A DNA stretch of 64,000 nucleotides. Source: Streptomyces sp. NBC_00236 (lineage in GTDB: Bacteria; Actinomycetota; Actinomycetes; Streptomycetales; Streptomycetaceae). Below are positions 8,976 to 17,315 of this stretch, one piece after another. The stretch is taken from contig NZ_CP108100.1 in assembly GCF_036195045.1 (NCBI RefSeq), positions 6,138,001 through 6,202,000 of the forward strand, given 5' to 3'. How positions within the stretch are numbered: the first letter of the stretch is position 1; each line of letters opens with the position of its first letter. The notes beneath the pieces were generated by a model. That model saw only the letters and a list, made by a program, of their open reading frames with translations, did no database searches and was not told the origin of the DNA. The position numbers and the translations under genes are program-made.

Positions 8976-9096
8976 AACGAGGAGGAAAACTATTTACCCA
9001 AGGCCCATCCCTGTGGCTGACTATGACGTGTTCGCGACAAGATGACGCGCGTAGAACATCGCCGATCGCGCATTCCCCCACAAGCAGGAGGCCGCC

Positions 9097-9978
9097 ATGT
9101 TCCCCCGCACCGCTTCCCCCCGGTCCACCGAGAAGAGACTCACCGTGGCCGGTGTCATCGGCACGAGCGCCGCGCTGCTGTTAGGCCTGATGTCCGGCAC
9201 CGCGTCGGCAACCCCCGTGCCGGACAACCCCGTGCCGTTGGGCCAGGGATACATGGGCGTCGGCTATCTCCAGGATGGCGAGGCCTTCAAGCCCGACACC
9301 CGGCAACTGCACCTCGGGGCCCCGGCTGACGCCAACCTCAAGGCGAACCCGGAGGGCATCGACGTCTCCAAATGGCAGGGCGGCATCAACTGGAGCTCGG
9401 TCCGGGGCGCGGGCATCGAGTTCTCCTGGATGAAGGCGACCGAGGGCCTGACGTACAAGGACGCGACGTTCAGTGCCAACTACGTCAACGCCTACAACGC
9501 GGGCGTGATCCGGGGCGCGTACCACTACGCGCGGCCCGACGTCTCCGGCGGCGCCGCCCAGGCGGACTTCTTCGCGAGCAACGGCGGAGCCTGGTCCCGC
9601 GACAACCTCACGCTGCCCGGCGTGCTGGACATCGAGGGCACCTGCTACGGCTACTCCCAGGCCGGCATGCGTCAGTGGGTCCTCGACTTCTACAACAAGT
9701 ACAAGGCCCGTACGGGCCGCGACGTCGTGATCTACACCAGCCCGAGCTGGTGGAACACATGCACCGGCGGCTGGAGCGGCATGTCCGCCCTCAGCCCGCT
9801 GTGGGTCGCCCACTGGACCTCCGCCGGCAGCCCCAGCATTCCGTCGGGCTTCCCGTACTGGACGGTCTGGCAGTACTCCTCCACCGGCTCGGTGAGCGGA
9901 GTCTCCGGCAACGTCGACCGCGACCGCTTCGGCGGTGACCGCTCCCGCCTGCTGGCCCTGGCCAACAACACACCGTGA
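9097..9978 (+). CDS. Secreted GH25 lysozyme (N-acetylmuramidase)
   Basis: 293 residues with a signal peptide (about 1-38, cleaving after a TASA/ATPV region). An extended linker is followed by the GH25 domain (about 88-290): GIDVSKWQGGINW, FSWMKATEG, GAYHYARPD, the catalytic acidic pair in VLDIEG, and WQYSSTGSVSGVSGNVDRDRF. This is the Chalaropsis/Cellosyl-type fold that cleaves MurNAc-beta-1,4-GlcNAc in peptidoglycan. A GGAGG ribosome site precedes ATG 9097. The dre upstream suggests control by amino-sugar status. No separate cell-wall-binding domain is present. Confidence 0.93.
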   Translation: MFPRTASPRSTEKRLTVAGVIGTSAALLLGLMSGTASATPVPDNPVPLGQGYMGVGYLQDGEAFKPDTRQLHLGAPADANLKANPEGIDVSKWQGGINWSSVRGAGIEFSWMKATEGLTYKDATFSANYVNAYNAGVIRGAYHYARPDVSGGAAQADFFASNGGAWSRDNLTLPGVLDIEGTCYGYSQAGMRQWVLDFYNKYKARTGRDVVIYTSPSWWNTCTGGWSGMSALSPLWVAHWTSAGSPSIPSGFPYWTVWQYSSTGSVSGVSGNVDRDRFGGDRSRLLALANNTP

Positions 9979-10032
9979 CGGTGGACGCCGGAACACGTTG
10001 CCCCGTCCCGGGCGTGACCTCGGGGTGAGCAC

Positions 10033-10070
10033 GGGGGCCGGAGCGGCCCTCCCCGCCTGCTCCGGCCCCC
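10033..10070 (+). terminator. Hairpin after GH25 gene
   Basis: A perfect 12-bp stem (GGGGGCCGGAGC) with a 14-nt loop lies between the GH25 stop and the following hexosaminidase gene. It may attenuate rather than fully separate the two genes. Confidence 0.6.
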
Positions 10071-10128
10071 ACGCACCCGTGCCCCGGGATTCAGCCCGGC
10101 TCCACGACCGTTCGCGAAGGAGTACGTC

Positions 10129-11265
10129 ATGCGCTCGACCCCACCCCTCAGCAGGCGCGCCGCGCTGATCGCCGGAACCGCCGCCCTGGCCGCGGGGCTG
10201 GGACCGGCGACCGCTTCCGAAGCGGCCGTACGGAGGCCCGGGAGCTCACGCTCCCGCGTCGCCGCGCTGTCCCCCCAGCAGCGCGCCGGGCAGTGCGTCA
10301 TCCACTCCTACCCCGGCCTCACGCCCCCCTCGTCCCTGATGAGCGCCATCAGGGAAGGCCGCACGGCCGGTGTGATCTTCTTCGGGGAGAACATCCAGAA
10401 CCTGACCCAGATCGAGGGCGTCATCCAGTCGATGAACGCGGCGCACGCCTCGTCCCCCGTGCAGGCCCCGCTGCTCCTGATGACCGACCAGGAAGGCGGC
10501 ATGGTCCGCCGGCTGCCCGGTGAGCCCGTCATGTCGGCCAAGGACGTCGGCGCCTCCGCCGACCCGCACCAGTGGGCCGACTTCACCGGCAGCGGCGCGG
10601 GCATGAACCTCGCGGGCATCGGCATGAACGTCAACCTCGCCCCTGTTCTCGACGTCTACCGCCGGGACGGCGACTTCACCGACCAGTACGAGCGCTCGTA
10701 CAGCAAGTCCGCGGCAGCCGTGGCCAGTTGTGGTTCGACCTTCATCACCGCCCAGCAGGGCGTCGGGGTCGCCGCCACCGCCAAGCACTTCCCCGGCCTC
10801 GGCCCCGCGACCGCGAGCCAGAACACGGACCTGCGCCCCGTCACCATCACCACGTCAGCGGCCACCCTGCGCAGCGTGGACGAGGCGCCGTACCGGGACG
10901 CCATCGCGGCCGGAACCAAGCTCGTCATGCTGTCCTGGGCGACCTACACCGCCCTGGATTCCACCCGCCCCGCCGGTCTGTCCCCGACCGTCGTCGGCGA
11001 ACTGCGCAACCGCCTCGGCTACACCGGCGTCACGATCACCGACGCCCTGGAGGCCGGTGCTCTCCAGTCCTTCGGCAGCACGTCGCAGCGCGCCGTCACG
11101 GCCGCGTCCGCGGGCATGGACCTGTTGCTCTGCTCGTCGCGCAACGTCTCCCAGGGGGACGAGGCGGTGTCCGCCCTGAGCGACGCCCTGACGTCCGGCG
11201 GGCTCGACGGTGCGGCCTTCGACGCCGCCGCCGCGCGCGTCGCCGCTCTCCGCGCCGGGCTGTGA
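10129..11265 (+). CDS. Exported GH3 beta-N-acetylhexosaminidase (NagZ-like)
   Basis: 378 residues. The N-terminus (SRRAALIAGTAALAAG) looks like a Tat or Sec signal, so unlike enterobacterial NagZ it should act outside the cytoplasm. The single GH3 barrel has LLMTDQEGGMVRRLPG, AKHFPGLGPA (the KH(F/I)PG(H/L)G loop supplying the catalytic His of NagZ enzymes), and VTITDALEAG with the nucleophile Asp. It lacks the C-terminal sandwich of beta-glucosidases. The inferred role is removal of GlcNAc from muropeptide or chitin fragments made by the upstream lysozyme. GAAGGAG precedes the ATG. Confidence 0.88.
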   Translation: MRSTPPLSRRAALIAGTAALAAGLGPATASEAAVRRPGSSRSRVAALSPQQRAGQCVIHSYPGLTPPSSLMSAIREGRTAGVIFFGENIQNLTQIEGVIQSMNAAHASSPVQAPLLLMTDQEGGMVRRLPGEPVMSAKDVGASADPHQWADFTGSGAGMNLAGIGMNVNLAPVLDVYRRDGDFTDQYERSYSKSAAAVASCGSTFITAQQGVGVAATAKHFPGLGPATASQNTDLRPVTITTSAATLRSVDEAPYRDAIAAGTKLVMLSWATYTALDSTRPAGLSPTVVGELRNRLGYTGVTITDALEAGALQSFGSTSQRAVTAASAGMDLLLCSSRNVSQGDEAVSALSDALTSGGLDGAAFDAAAARVAALRAGL

Positions 11266-11281
11266 CGAGGGGCCGTCCGGC

Positions 11282-12211
11282 TCAGCCGAGGCGGGACGCC
11301 AGCGCGGTCCGCAACCGCTCGTAGGTCGGAGCGAGGCGCCGCAGTGTGTCCGCCGCTGCCTGGTCGTCGCCCGTGACCACAGGGTGCTGGAGGCTGCCGA
11401 CCAGGCGGGCCTGCCCGGCCGCGATGGAGCCCGCTTCGGGGAGCCCCAGCCCGTCCAGGCAGTGCGCGGCATCGGAGAGCCTGCGGGCACCGACCCGGAT
11501 CGCGAAGTGCGCCAGGAAGCCGCGCATCCCCGCGTCGAGCCCTCCCTCCACGAGGGCGGCCAGTGCCTCCACCCCGTCGGCGCCCCCGAGCGTGCCCGGC
11601 GGCACTGTCCGGTCCTGCCGGCCCGCCAGCCACCGCTCGGCGGCGGGCAGCGACGCCCGCAGGGCGTCCTCGGCCGGGACCTTCCGTTCCTGGACGAAGC
11701 CCGCCCGCATCACGTACGGGGCATCGACATAGCCGACCGCCTTCGCCTCCCACGCGGTGACGAAGTCCGCGAGCGGCAGCGTCGAGTAGGGATGGCCGTG
11801 CGGATCGTGGAAGACCACCGTGCCGCCGTCGACCTCCAGAACGGCCACGAAGTGGTCGCCACCGTTGTCGGTGGGTGTCCCCGGCTGGTGGAGCAGCAGC
11901 CCCATGTCGACGGGGCCGACGAGCACGGGCCCTCGGGCGACGGCCTCATGGAGCCGCTCCCCGGCCTCCTCGGCCGTACCACCCGCGGTACGTGTACAGC
12001 GCGCGCCGAGCAGGGCGATGGCCGCGTCCAGACCGTGATCCGGGTCCCAGCCGTAGGGGTCGAACAGCGGCAACGTGCCACCGAGCAACTCGAAGCCGAA
12101 CGGCGAACCGGTCAGCACTTCGATGACGGCCGGGGACGGCGCTGACGCGCCGAGAACCATGGCGAGGGAGTTGGCGTAGCAGTAGGGGCCGGAGCCGATG
12201 TAGTGCGTCAC
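11282..12211 (-). CDS. Papain-fold-like protein with BtrH_N-type N-terminus
   Basis: 309 residues from GTG 12211, which directly precedes the conserved YIGSGPYCYANSLAMVLG. A longer in-frame start exists at 12301 but adds only unconserved residues. The Cys in GPYCYANS and His residues in GGDHFVAVLEVDGG and FHDPHGHPY are arranged as in C39/BtrH-like cysteine acyltransferases or peptidases, which suggests a thiol-dependent active site in residues 1-160. The C-terminal half is helical and unrecognised. It is convergent with the hexosaminidase, with only 16 bp between stops. Function is unproven; it could be a peptidase, acyltransferase or inactive homologue. Confidence 0.65.
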   Translation of the reverse strand: MTHYIGSGPYCYANSLAMVLGASAPSPAVIEVLTGSPFGFELLGGTLPLFDPYGWDPDHGLDAAIALLGARCTRTAGGTAEEAGERLHEAVARGPVLVGPVDMGLLLHQPGTPTDNGGDHFVAVLEVDGGTVVFHDPHGHPYSTLPLADFVTAWEAKAVGYVDAPYVMRAGFVQERKVPAEDALRASLPAAERWLAGRQDRTVPPGTLGGADGVEALAALVEGGLDAGMRGFLAHFAIRVGARRLSDAAHCLDGLGLPEAGSIAAGQARLVGSLQHPVVTGDDQAAADTLRRLAPTYERLRTALASRLG

Positions 12212-12329
12212 TGGTGTCCAGTCTTCTCGGTCAGGAAGCGGGCCGGGCTGTTGGCGAACGCCCGGTGACCAGTGCAGACCTTGACGCGGTGTGAGGGTCA
12301 AGCACCCTGCGGGCCCCGCCGCCGCGCCC

Positions 12330-12581
12330 CTAGACCGTCGCGTCGAGGAACGCGGACCAGGCGTGCGGGGGGACGGTGAGGACGGGACCGTCGGTGACGT
12401 TGGAGTCGCGGATGTGCACGGCGGCGGGGTGGGCCGCGACCTCTACGCAGTTACCGCCCTCGCTGGCGCTGTGGCTCGACTTGTGCCAGTCGTAGGCGAC
12501 TTCGAGGCAGTCGCCGCCCTGGTCGCTGCTGTAGCTGGACTTGAACCAGCTGAGGCCGGTGCGATGTGGTGCGCGCGTCAT
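12330..12581 (-). CDS. DUF397 protein with two DUF397 units
   Basis: 83 residues containing two tandem copies of the DUF397 motif: WFKSSYSSDQGGDCLEVA and WHKSSHSASEGGNCVEVA, followed by VHIRDSNVTDGPVLTVPPHAWSAFL. Most family members have one unit; the duplication is an oddity. Its start overlaps the end of the XRE regulator gene (ATGA). In Streptomyces, DUF397 proteins act as small partners of the adjacent XRE/DUF5753 regulator in WhiJ/BldB-type developmental modules; the specific role here is inferred from context. Confidence 0.92.
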   Translation of the reverse strand: MTRAPHRTGLSWFKSSYSSDQGGDCLEVAYDWHKSSHSASEGGNCVEVAAHPAAVHIRDSNVTDGPVLTVPPHAWSAFLDATV

Positions 12582-13399
12582 GTCTCTCCAAGCAGGTCGT
12601 CCAGCAGGCGCACGCTTCTTTCGACGGAAAGCGCCTGCGAACGCAGCATCCCATATTTCAGTTGGAGCACACTGACGTCGTCCGGATCATCGTGAAGGAT
12701 ATTGGTCAACTGCCCTTCGACGTACCCGAGATGGTCGTGATCCGGGGTCTCCAACAACACCATCGGGCCTGCGAGCCCTGCGTGCTTGGGAAGCTTCATC
12801 GGCATGATCTGAAAGCCGATGAAGGGTAGTTCCGCGCACTCGCGTAGATGCCTGATCTGCTCGCGCAAGACGTCGGGGTCCCCGATCTCGCTGCGCAGAA
12901 TGCTCTCCTCCAGCACGAAGTGGAGCATGGCGCGTGGCCTACGCGTAAGGAGCCGTTGCCGGTCCAGGCGCGCGGCAACCCACTCCTCCTGCTCGTCCTC
13001 CTCGATCGGCGGGTAGAGGCAGGAGAAGACGAACCGCGCGTACGCCTCCGTCTGGAGCAGCCCTGGCACCACCTGGTTCTGGTACGAGAGCAGCGTCACC
13101 GCCTCCTGCTCGTACTCCACGAAGTCCTGCACGAACGCCGGGAACCTCTCCTTCTGCGGCACCTTCGCCACCGCGACCTCCAGCACCCCCTTCGTGTCCA
13201 GCGACTCATCCAGCCGGCGCGCGAAGTCCGCCTGAAGAGGCCGCCGCTCCTGCTCGATCGACGCGATCGAGTCCTCGCCCACGCAGCACCGCTCCGCGAG
13301 CGCGGCCTGGGTCAGGCCGGCTGCCTTGCGGAAGGTGGCGAGCTGGGCGCCGATCACGTGCCAGGACGTGAGGCGCTTGTTCCTCTTGGCCGACTGCAT
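12578..13399 (-). CDS. XRE-family regulator with DUF5753 (WhiJ-like)
   Basis: 273 residues. The N-terminal helix-turn-helix (about 20-75: LATFRKAAGLTQAALAERC, SIASIEQERRPL) is followed by the DUF5753 domain (about 90-270: VVPGLLQTEAYAR, then FVLEESILR and GLAGPMVLLE). ATG 13399 has a GGGGAGAGG ribosome site. It is translationally coupled to the DUF397 gene and divergent from an ATP-binding anti-sigma-like gene, the same three components as whiJ loci. Such proteins are DNA-binding repressors of development or antibiotic genes whose activity is set by the small DUF397 partner. Confidence 0.92.
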   Translation of the reverse strand: MQSAKRNKRLTSWHVIGAQLATFRKAAGLTQAALAERCCVGEDSIASIEQERRPLQADFARRLDESLDTKGVLEVAVAKVPQKERFPAFVQDFVEYEQEAVTLLSYQNQVVPGLLQTEAYARFVFSCLYPPIEEDEQEEWVAARLDRQRLLTRRPRAMLHFVLEESILRSEIGDPDVLREQIRHLRECAELPFIGFQIMPMKLPKHAGLAGPMVLLETPDHDHLGYVEGQLTNILHDDPDDVSVLQLKYGMLRSQALSVERSVRLLDDLLGET

Positions 13400-13510
13400 G
13401 ATGTGCCTCTCCCCGTCACGGTCACCGGATGACCCGTCAGGAGCCGTACAGCCCCGCTGTGCGACCTGACGCACTGATCAATGTCAGTGACCGTGTGTGA
13501 CCTTCGCTTC

Positions 13511-13969
13511 ATGAATGAGACGACTCAACTCCCTTACTTCCGCGAGGCCTTCTACCGTCGTGAGCGCAGGTCGATCCCGCTCGTACGCAGGTTCGCGCGC
13601 GAGGCGCTGGTCGACTGGGCGTGCGGGGTGGATGCCGGCGACGTGCTGCTCTGCGTGAGCGAGCTCGCCACCAACGCCCTCGTGCACGGGGTACCGCCGG
13701 GGCGTGGGTTCCGTATCCATCTCTACTGGGAGCGAGGTGGAGGCGGCAGGCTCCGTGTCGAGATGCACGACAGCGGCGACGGCGAGGTCCCCGCCGCGCA
13801 TCGCCCCGGGCCCGACGCCGAAGGCGGGCGAGGGCTGCTGCTCGTCTCGGCGCTCGCCGACGCGTGGGGCGTGGGGGAGCGGAGTCCCGGCAAGGTCGTC
13901 TGGTGCGAGTTTGCCGCTTCGGCAAGGATGTTTGCCGGATCGGAGCCGGGCGCGCACCATCTTCCGTAG
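13511..13969 (+). CDS. HATPase_c ATP-binding protein (RsbW/anti-sigma-like)
   Basis: 152 residues as called. The GHKL ATPase motifs are N-box CVSELATNALVHGV, G1 MHDSGDGE and G2 EGGRGLLLVSALADAWG, as in single-domain RsbW-like proteins that bind sigma or anti-anti-sigma factors. The start is uncertain: ATG 13481 is in frame and would add 10 residues, and neither start has a clear ribosome site. The gene diverges from the WhiJ-like regulator with about 110 bp between starts. Its dedicated sigma partner is not in this window. Confidence 0.85.
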   Translation: MNETTQLPYFREAFYRRERRSIPLVRRFAREALVDWACGVDAGDVLLCVSELATNALVHGVPPGRGFRIHLYWERGGGGRLRVEMHDSGDGEVPAAHRPGPDAEGGRGLLLVSALADAWGVGERSPGKVVWCEFAASARMFAGSEPGAHHLP

Positions 13970-13984
13970 ATGGAGGTGTTTCGC

Positions 13985-15031
13985 ATGAGCGACATGACGC
14001 AGACGTACGACGTGGTGGTCATCGGCGGTGGGGCCGCCGGCCTGAGCGGGGCGCTGGCCCTGTCCCGGGCCCGGCGTTCGGTGCTGGTGATCGACGCGGG
14101 CAGCCCGCGCAACGCACCCGCGTCCCACGTGCACAACTACCTCGGCCGCGAGGGCACCCCGCCCTCGGAGCTGGTGGCCATCGGCCGTAAGGAAGCGGCC
14201 CAGTACGGGGCGGAGATCGTCGAGGGTGAGGTCACGGCGGCGGAGCAGCTGCCGGGCGGGGCCGGGTTCCGCGTCGTGCGGGGGGACGGAACCGCCGTCA
14301 CCACGCGTCGCCTCCTCGTCACCACCGGGCTCGTCGACGAGCTGCCGCCGATCCCCGGCCTCGCCGAGCGCTGGGGGCAGGACGTCCTGCACTGCCCGTA
14401 CTGCCACGGCTGGGAGGTCCGGGACGCGGCGATCGGCATCGTGGCGCTGACGCCGATGGCCGTGCACCAGGCGCTGCTCTGGAGGCAGTGGAGCGCCGAC
14501 GTCACCCTCTTCCTGCACAACGGGCCCGAGCCGAGCGACGAGGAGTACGAGCAGCTGGCCGCGCGGGGCGTCTCCGTGGTGGACGGAGAGGTGACCGGTC
14601 TTGAGGTGAGCGACGACCGCCTCACCGGGGTACGGCTGGCCGGCGGCCGGGTCGTTCCGCGCGGGGCCGTCGTGGTCCAGCCGCGGTTCACGGCGCGCTC
14701 CGGGGTGCTCGACGGGCTCGGGCTGCGCACCACACCGCTGGAGATGGCCGGGCACACCCTCGGCACGTACATCGCGGCCGACCCGACCGGGGCGACGGAG
14801 GTGCCCGGTGTGTGGGTGGCCGGTAACGTCGCCAGTCTGATGGACCAGGTCATCGCTGCCGCTGCGGCCGGGCTGAAGGCAGGCGCCGCCATCAACGCCG
14901 ACCTCGTCGCCGACGACACCCGCCGCGCGGTCGAGACCCGCCGCGCCCCCTTCTCGGCGGAGGCCGAGCGCCAGGTCTGCGAGAAGACCCTCGGAAACCG
15001 CCGGCACGGACTGCAGGAGACGACACGATGA
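13985..15031 (+). CDS. FAD/NAD(P)-dependent CPYC dithiol oxidoreductase (thioredoxin reductase-like)
   Basis: 348 residues. The FAD Rossmann motif VVIGGGAAGLSGALAL is at about residues 10-25, a CPYCHGWEVRD redox motif near 137, and the terminal FAD segment GVWVAGNVA. The CxxCHG(Y/W)E form is shared with GliT/HlmI/DepH-type dithiol oxidases as well as many uncharacterised actinobacterial flavoproteins. The second dinucleotide-binding region is weak (IGIVALTPMAVHQALL lacks a clear GxGxxG), which argues for an oxidase-like enzyme over a classical NADPH thioredoxin reductase. An ATGA overlap couples it to a methyltransferase gene. Confidence 0.88.
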   Translation: MSDMTQTYDVVVIGGGAAGLSGALALSRARRSVLVIDAGSPRNAPASHVHNYLGREGTPPSELVAIGRKEAAQYGAEIVEGEVTAAEQLPGGAGFRVVRGDGTAVTTRRLLVTTGLVDELPPIPGLAERWGQDVLHCPYCHGWEVRDAAIGIVALTPMAVHQALLWRQWSADVTLFLHNGPEPSDEEYEQLAARGVSVVDGEVTGLEVSDDRLTGVRLAGGRVVPRGAVVVQPRFTARSGVLDGLGLRTTPLEMAGHTLGTYIAADPTGATEVPGVWVAGNVASLMDQVIAAAAAGLKAGAAINADLVADDTRRAVETRRAPFSAEAERQVCEKTLGNRRHGLQETTR

Positions 15032-15684
15032 CCACCGACAGCACCGCCTCGGGCACCTCGGGCGCCCCGGACACCTCCGACGCGGAACTCTGGGACGAGC
15101 GCTACCGCGAGAGCAACCGGATCTGGAGCGGCAACCCCAACACCGCCCTCGTCCGGGAGGTGGAGGGCCTGACCCCGGGCCGCGCCCTGGACCTCGGGTG
15201 CGGCGAAGGGGCCGACGCGGTGTGGCTCGCCCGCTGGGGCTGGCAGGTCACCGCCACCGACATCTCGCGCGTCGCCCTGGGCCGGGCCGCCGAGCACGCG
15301 GCAGAGGCGGGGGTCGCGGACCGTATCGACTGGCAGTTCCACGACCTCGGGGTCTCCTTCCCCGAGGGGGAGTACGACCTGGTGTCCGCCCAGTTCCTGC
15401 ACTCCATGGGCGACCTGCCGCGCGAGCAGATCCTGCGCCGGGCAGCGGCGGCGGTCGCCCCCGGCGGCGTGCTCCTGATCGTCGGGCACGCCGGCTTCCC
15501 GTCCTGGGAGCACAACCACGCCGACATGGAGCTCCCGACCACGGACGAGGTGCTCGCCTCCCTCGAACTCCCCGACGGGGAGTGGGAGGTGCTGGTCAGC
15601 GTGGAGCACGAGCGCATCCAGAACGACCCGGACGGGAACCCGACCACGCGTACGGACAACGCGTTGAAGGTGCGTCGGCGTTGA
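15028..15684 (+). CDS. Class I SAM-dependent methyltransferase
   Basis: 218 residues. A short acidic N-terminus leads to WDERYRESNRIWSGNPN, a segment typical of thiopurine/halide-type small methyltransferases, then motif I ALDLGCGEGADAVWLA, motif II VTATDISRVALGRA and VSAQFLHSMGDLPR. It is translationally coupled to the CPYC flavoprotein. Association of a small methyltransferase with a CxxC flavoprotein suggests thiol or tellurite/selenite-type chemistry, but the substrate is not shown by sequence. Confidence 0.88.
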   Translation: MTTDSTASGTSGAPDTSDAELWDERYRESNRIWSGNPNTALVREVEGLTPGRALDLGCGEGADAVWLARWGWQVTATDISRVALGRAAEHAAEAGVADRIDWQFHDLGVSFPEGEYDLVSAQFLHSMGDLPREQILRRAAAAVAPGGVLLIVGHAGFPSWEHNHADMELPTTDEVLASLELPDGEWEVLVSVEHERIQNDPDGNPTTRTDNALKVRRR

Positions 15685-15811
15685 TGCGGGGGTGAGCCGG
15701 CCGGTCCCGGGCGCGGCAACCATTCGGGTCGTTCTCCGGTGCGTGACGGTAGCTGTCGTCGCGCACCGGGGAGGTCTTTCCGACTGATGGAAGCGGTCGG
15801 AGGGATGCGTG

Positions 15812-17137
15812 ATGAGCGGAACAGCCCAGCAGCACGGCGGCGTCGACGCGGACGGCTTGTACGGCAGGATCGACGAACTGGCCGCGGGCGTCGAGCAGGA
15901 CGTGATCGGCTGGCGCCATCACCTGCACCAGCACCCGGAGCTGTCCAACCGGGAGGAGAACACCGCCCGGTTCATCATCGACCGCCTCGGGGCCCTGGGA
16001 CTGGACGAGGTGCGGACCGGGATCGCCGGGCACGGGGTGGTGGGGGTCCTCAGGGGCGGTCTCCCAGGTGACCGGGTGATCGCGCTGCGGGCGGACTTCG
16101 ACGCCCTCCCGGTCAAGGAGACCTCGGGGGTCGACTTCGCCTCCACCGTGGTGGACGAGGACTACCCGGGCGGGCCGTTCCCCGTTGCGCACGCGTGCGG
16201 CCACGACTGCCACACCGCGATGCTGCTGGGCGCCGCCTCCGTCCTGGCGCAGCTGCGCGACCGGCTCGCGGGAACGGTCCTGCTGGTGTTCCAGCCCGCC
16301 GAGGAGGGGCCGCCGGTCGGCTCCGACGGCACGGTGGAGAAGGGCGGCGCCCAGCAGATGGACGACGAGGGGGCCTTGGCGGACCCCCGGCCGACCATGG
16401 TCTACGGCATGCACGTGGCGCCGCTGCCGACAAACTGCGTCGGCTACCGGACGGGCAATCCGTTCGGCGCCTCCTGTGTGATCAAGATCGTGGTCTCGGG
16501 CAAGCAGGTCCACGGTTCGACCCCCTGGGAGGGGGTGGACCCGATGCCGCCCGCGGCGGAGATCATCACCGCGACCGGGCAGCTGTACCGGCAGATCAGC
16601 GCCTTCGATCCGATCACCGTCAGCATCGGACACGTCCAGGACGTCGGCCGGTTCAACATCATCGGGGAGCGGGTGACCCTGCTCGGCACGATCCGCTGTG
16701 CGGCCGAGTCCGACATGGAACGGGTGCAGGGGCTTGTGCGGCGCACCGCCGAGCACCTGGCCCAGGCGTACGGCTGTACCGCGACGGCGGAGTTCCTCCA
16801 GGACGTGCCCGCTGTCCACAACGACCCCGCCTGGGTCGAGGCGGCGCTGCCGACGATCGAGCGGGTGGCGGGTCCGGACATGACCATGAAAACCCCGGCC
16901 ACGCTGGGCTACGACGACGTATCGGTGTTCGTGAACAAGTACGGCGGCCTGTACGTGGTGCTGGGCTGCCAGGACCTGGAGTTCGTCGACGGGCAGCCCC
17001 GGCCGGTGCCGGGCGGGCGCGGGGCGGTGTTCAACCACAACCCGGCGTTCTACGCGGATGACTCGGTCCTGGTCACGGGGGTCCGGCTCCACGCGAACAT
17101 CGCGGTCGATCACCTGTCCGGGAAGATCTCCGGCTGA
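15812..17137 (+). CDS. M20-family amidohydrolase/peptidase
   Basis: 441 residues. Zn-binding motifs are WRHHLHQHPELSNREENT, ALRADFDALPVKE, HACGHDCHTAML and QPAEEG, followed by a lid/dimerisation domain (about 200-320) and C-terminal FNHNPAFYADD. This matches hippurate hydrolase/N-acyl-amino-acid or IAA-amino-acid hydrolases of the M20D branch. GTG 15809 is also in frame, but ATG 15812 has better spacing from GGAGGG at 15799-15804. Cytoplasmic, with no signal peptide. It hydrolyses N-acyl amino acids; the exact acyl group is not predictable. Confidence 0.9.
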   Translation: MSGTAQQHGGVDADGLYGRIDELAAGVEQDVIGWRHHLHQHPELSNREENTARFIIDRLGALGLDEVRTGIAGHGVVGVLRGGLPGDRVIALRADFDALPVKETSGVDFASTVVDEDYPGGPFPVAHACGHDCHTAMLLGAASVLAQLRDRLAGTVLLVFQPAEEGPPVGSDGTVEKGGAQQMDDEGALADPRPTMVYGMHVAPLPTNCVGYRTGNPFGASCVIKIVVSGKQVHGSTPWEGVDPMPPAAEIITATGQLYRQISAFDPITVSIGHVQDVGRFNIIGERVTLLGTIRCAAESDMERVQGLVRRTAEHLAQAYGCTATAEFLQDVPAVHNDPAWVEAALPTIERVAGPDMTMKTPATLGYDDVSVFVNKYGGLYVVLGCQDLEFVDGQPRPVPGGRGAVFNHNPAFYADDSVLVTGVRLHANIAVDHLSGKISG

Positions 17138-17315
17138 GGCGGTGGCCTGTCCCCGGCGGGATCTCCGGCTGAGAGCCCCGGCCCGGTCACCGGCACCACC
17201 CGCCGGGCCGGCAACTCCGCCCGGAGCGCGGCGCATTCAGGTCGGGAACTGACCTATACGGCTTCTAACGTGTTCCTTGACGGCGAAACGGGAACGGCGA
17301 CAGAAGGCAGTGATC

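Noticed and set aside
13985..15684. Dithiol oxidase and methyltransferase as part of a disulfide natural-product cluster
   Set aside because: No NRPS, PKS or tailoring genes surround them; the neighbours are regulators and general hydrolases.
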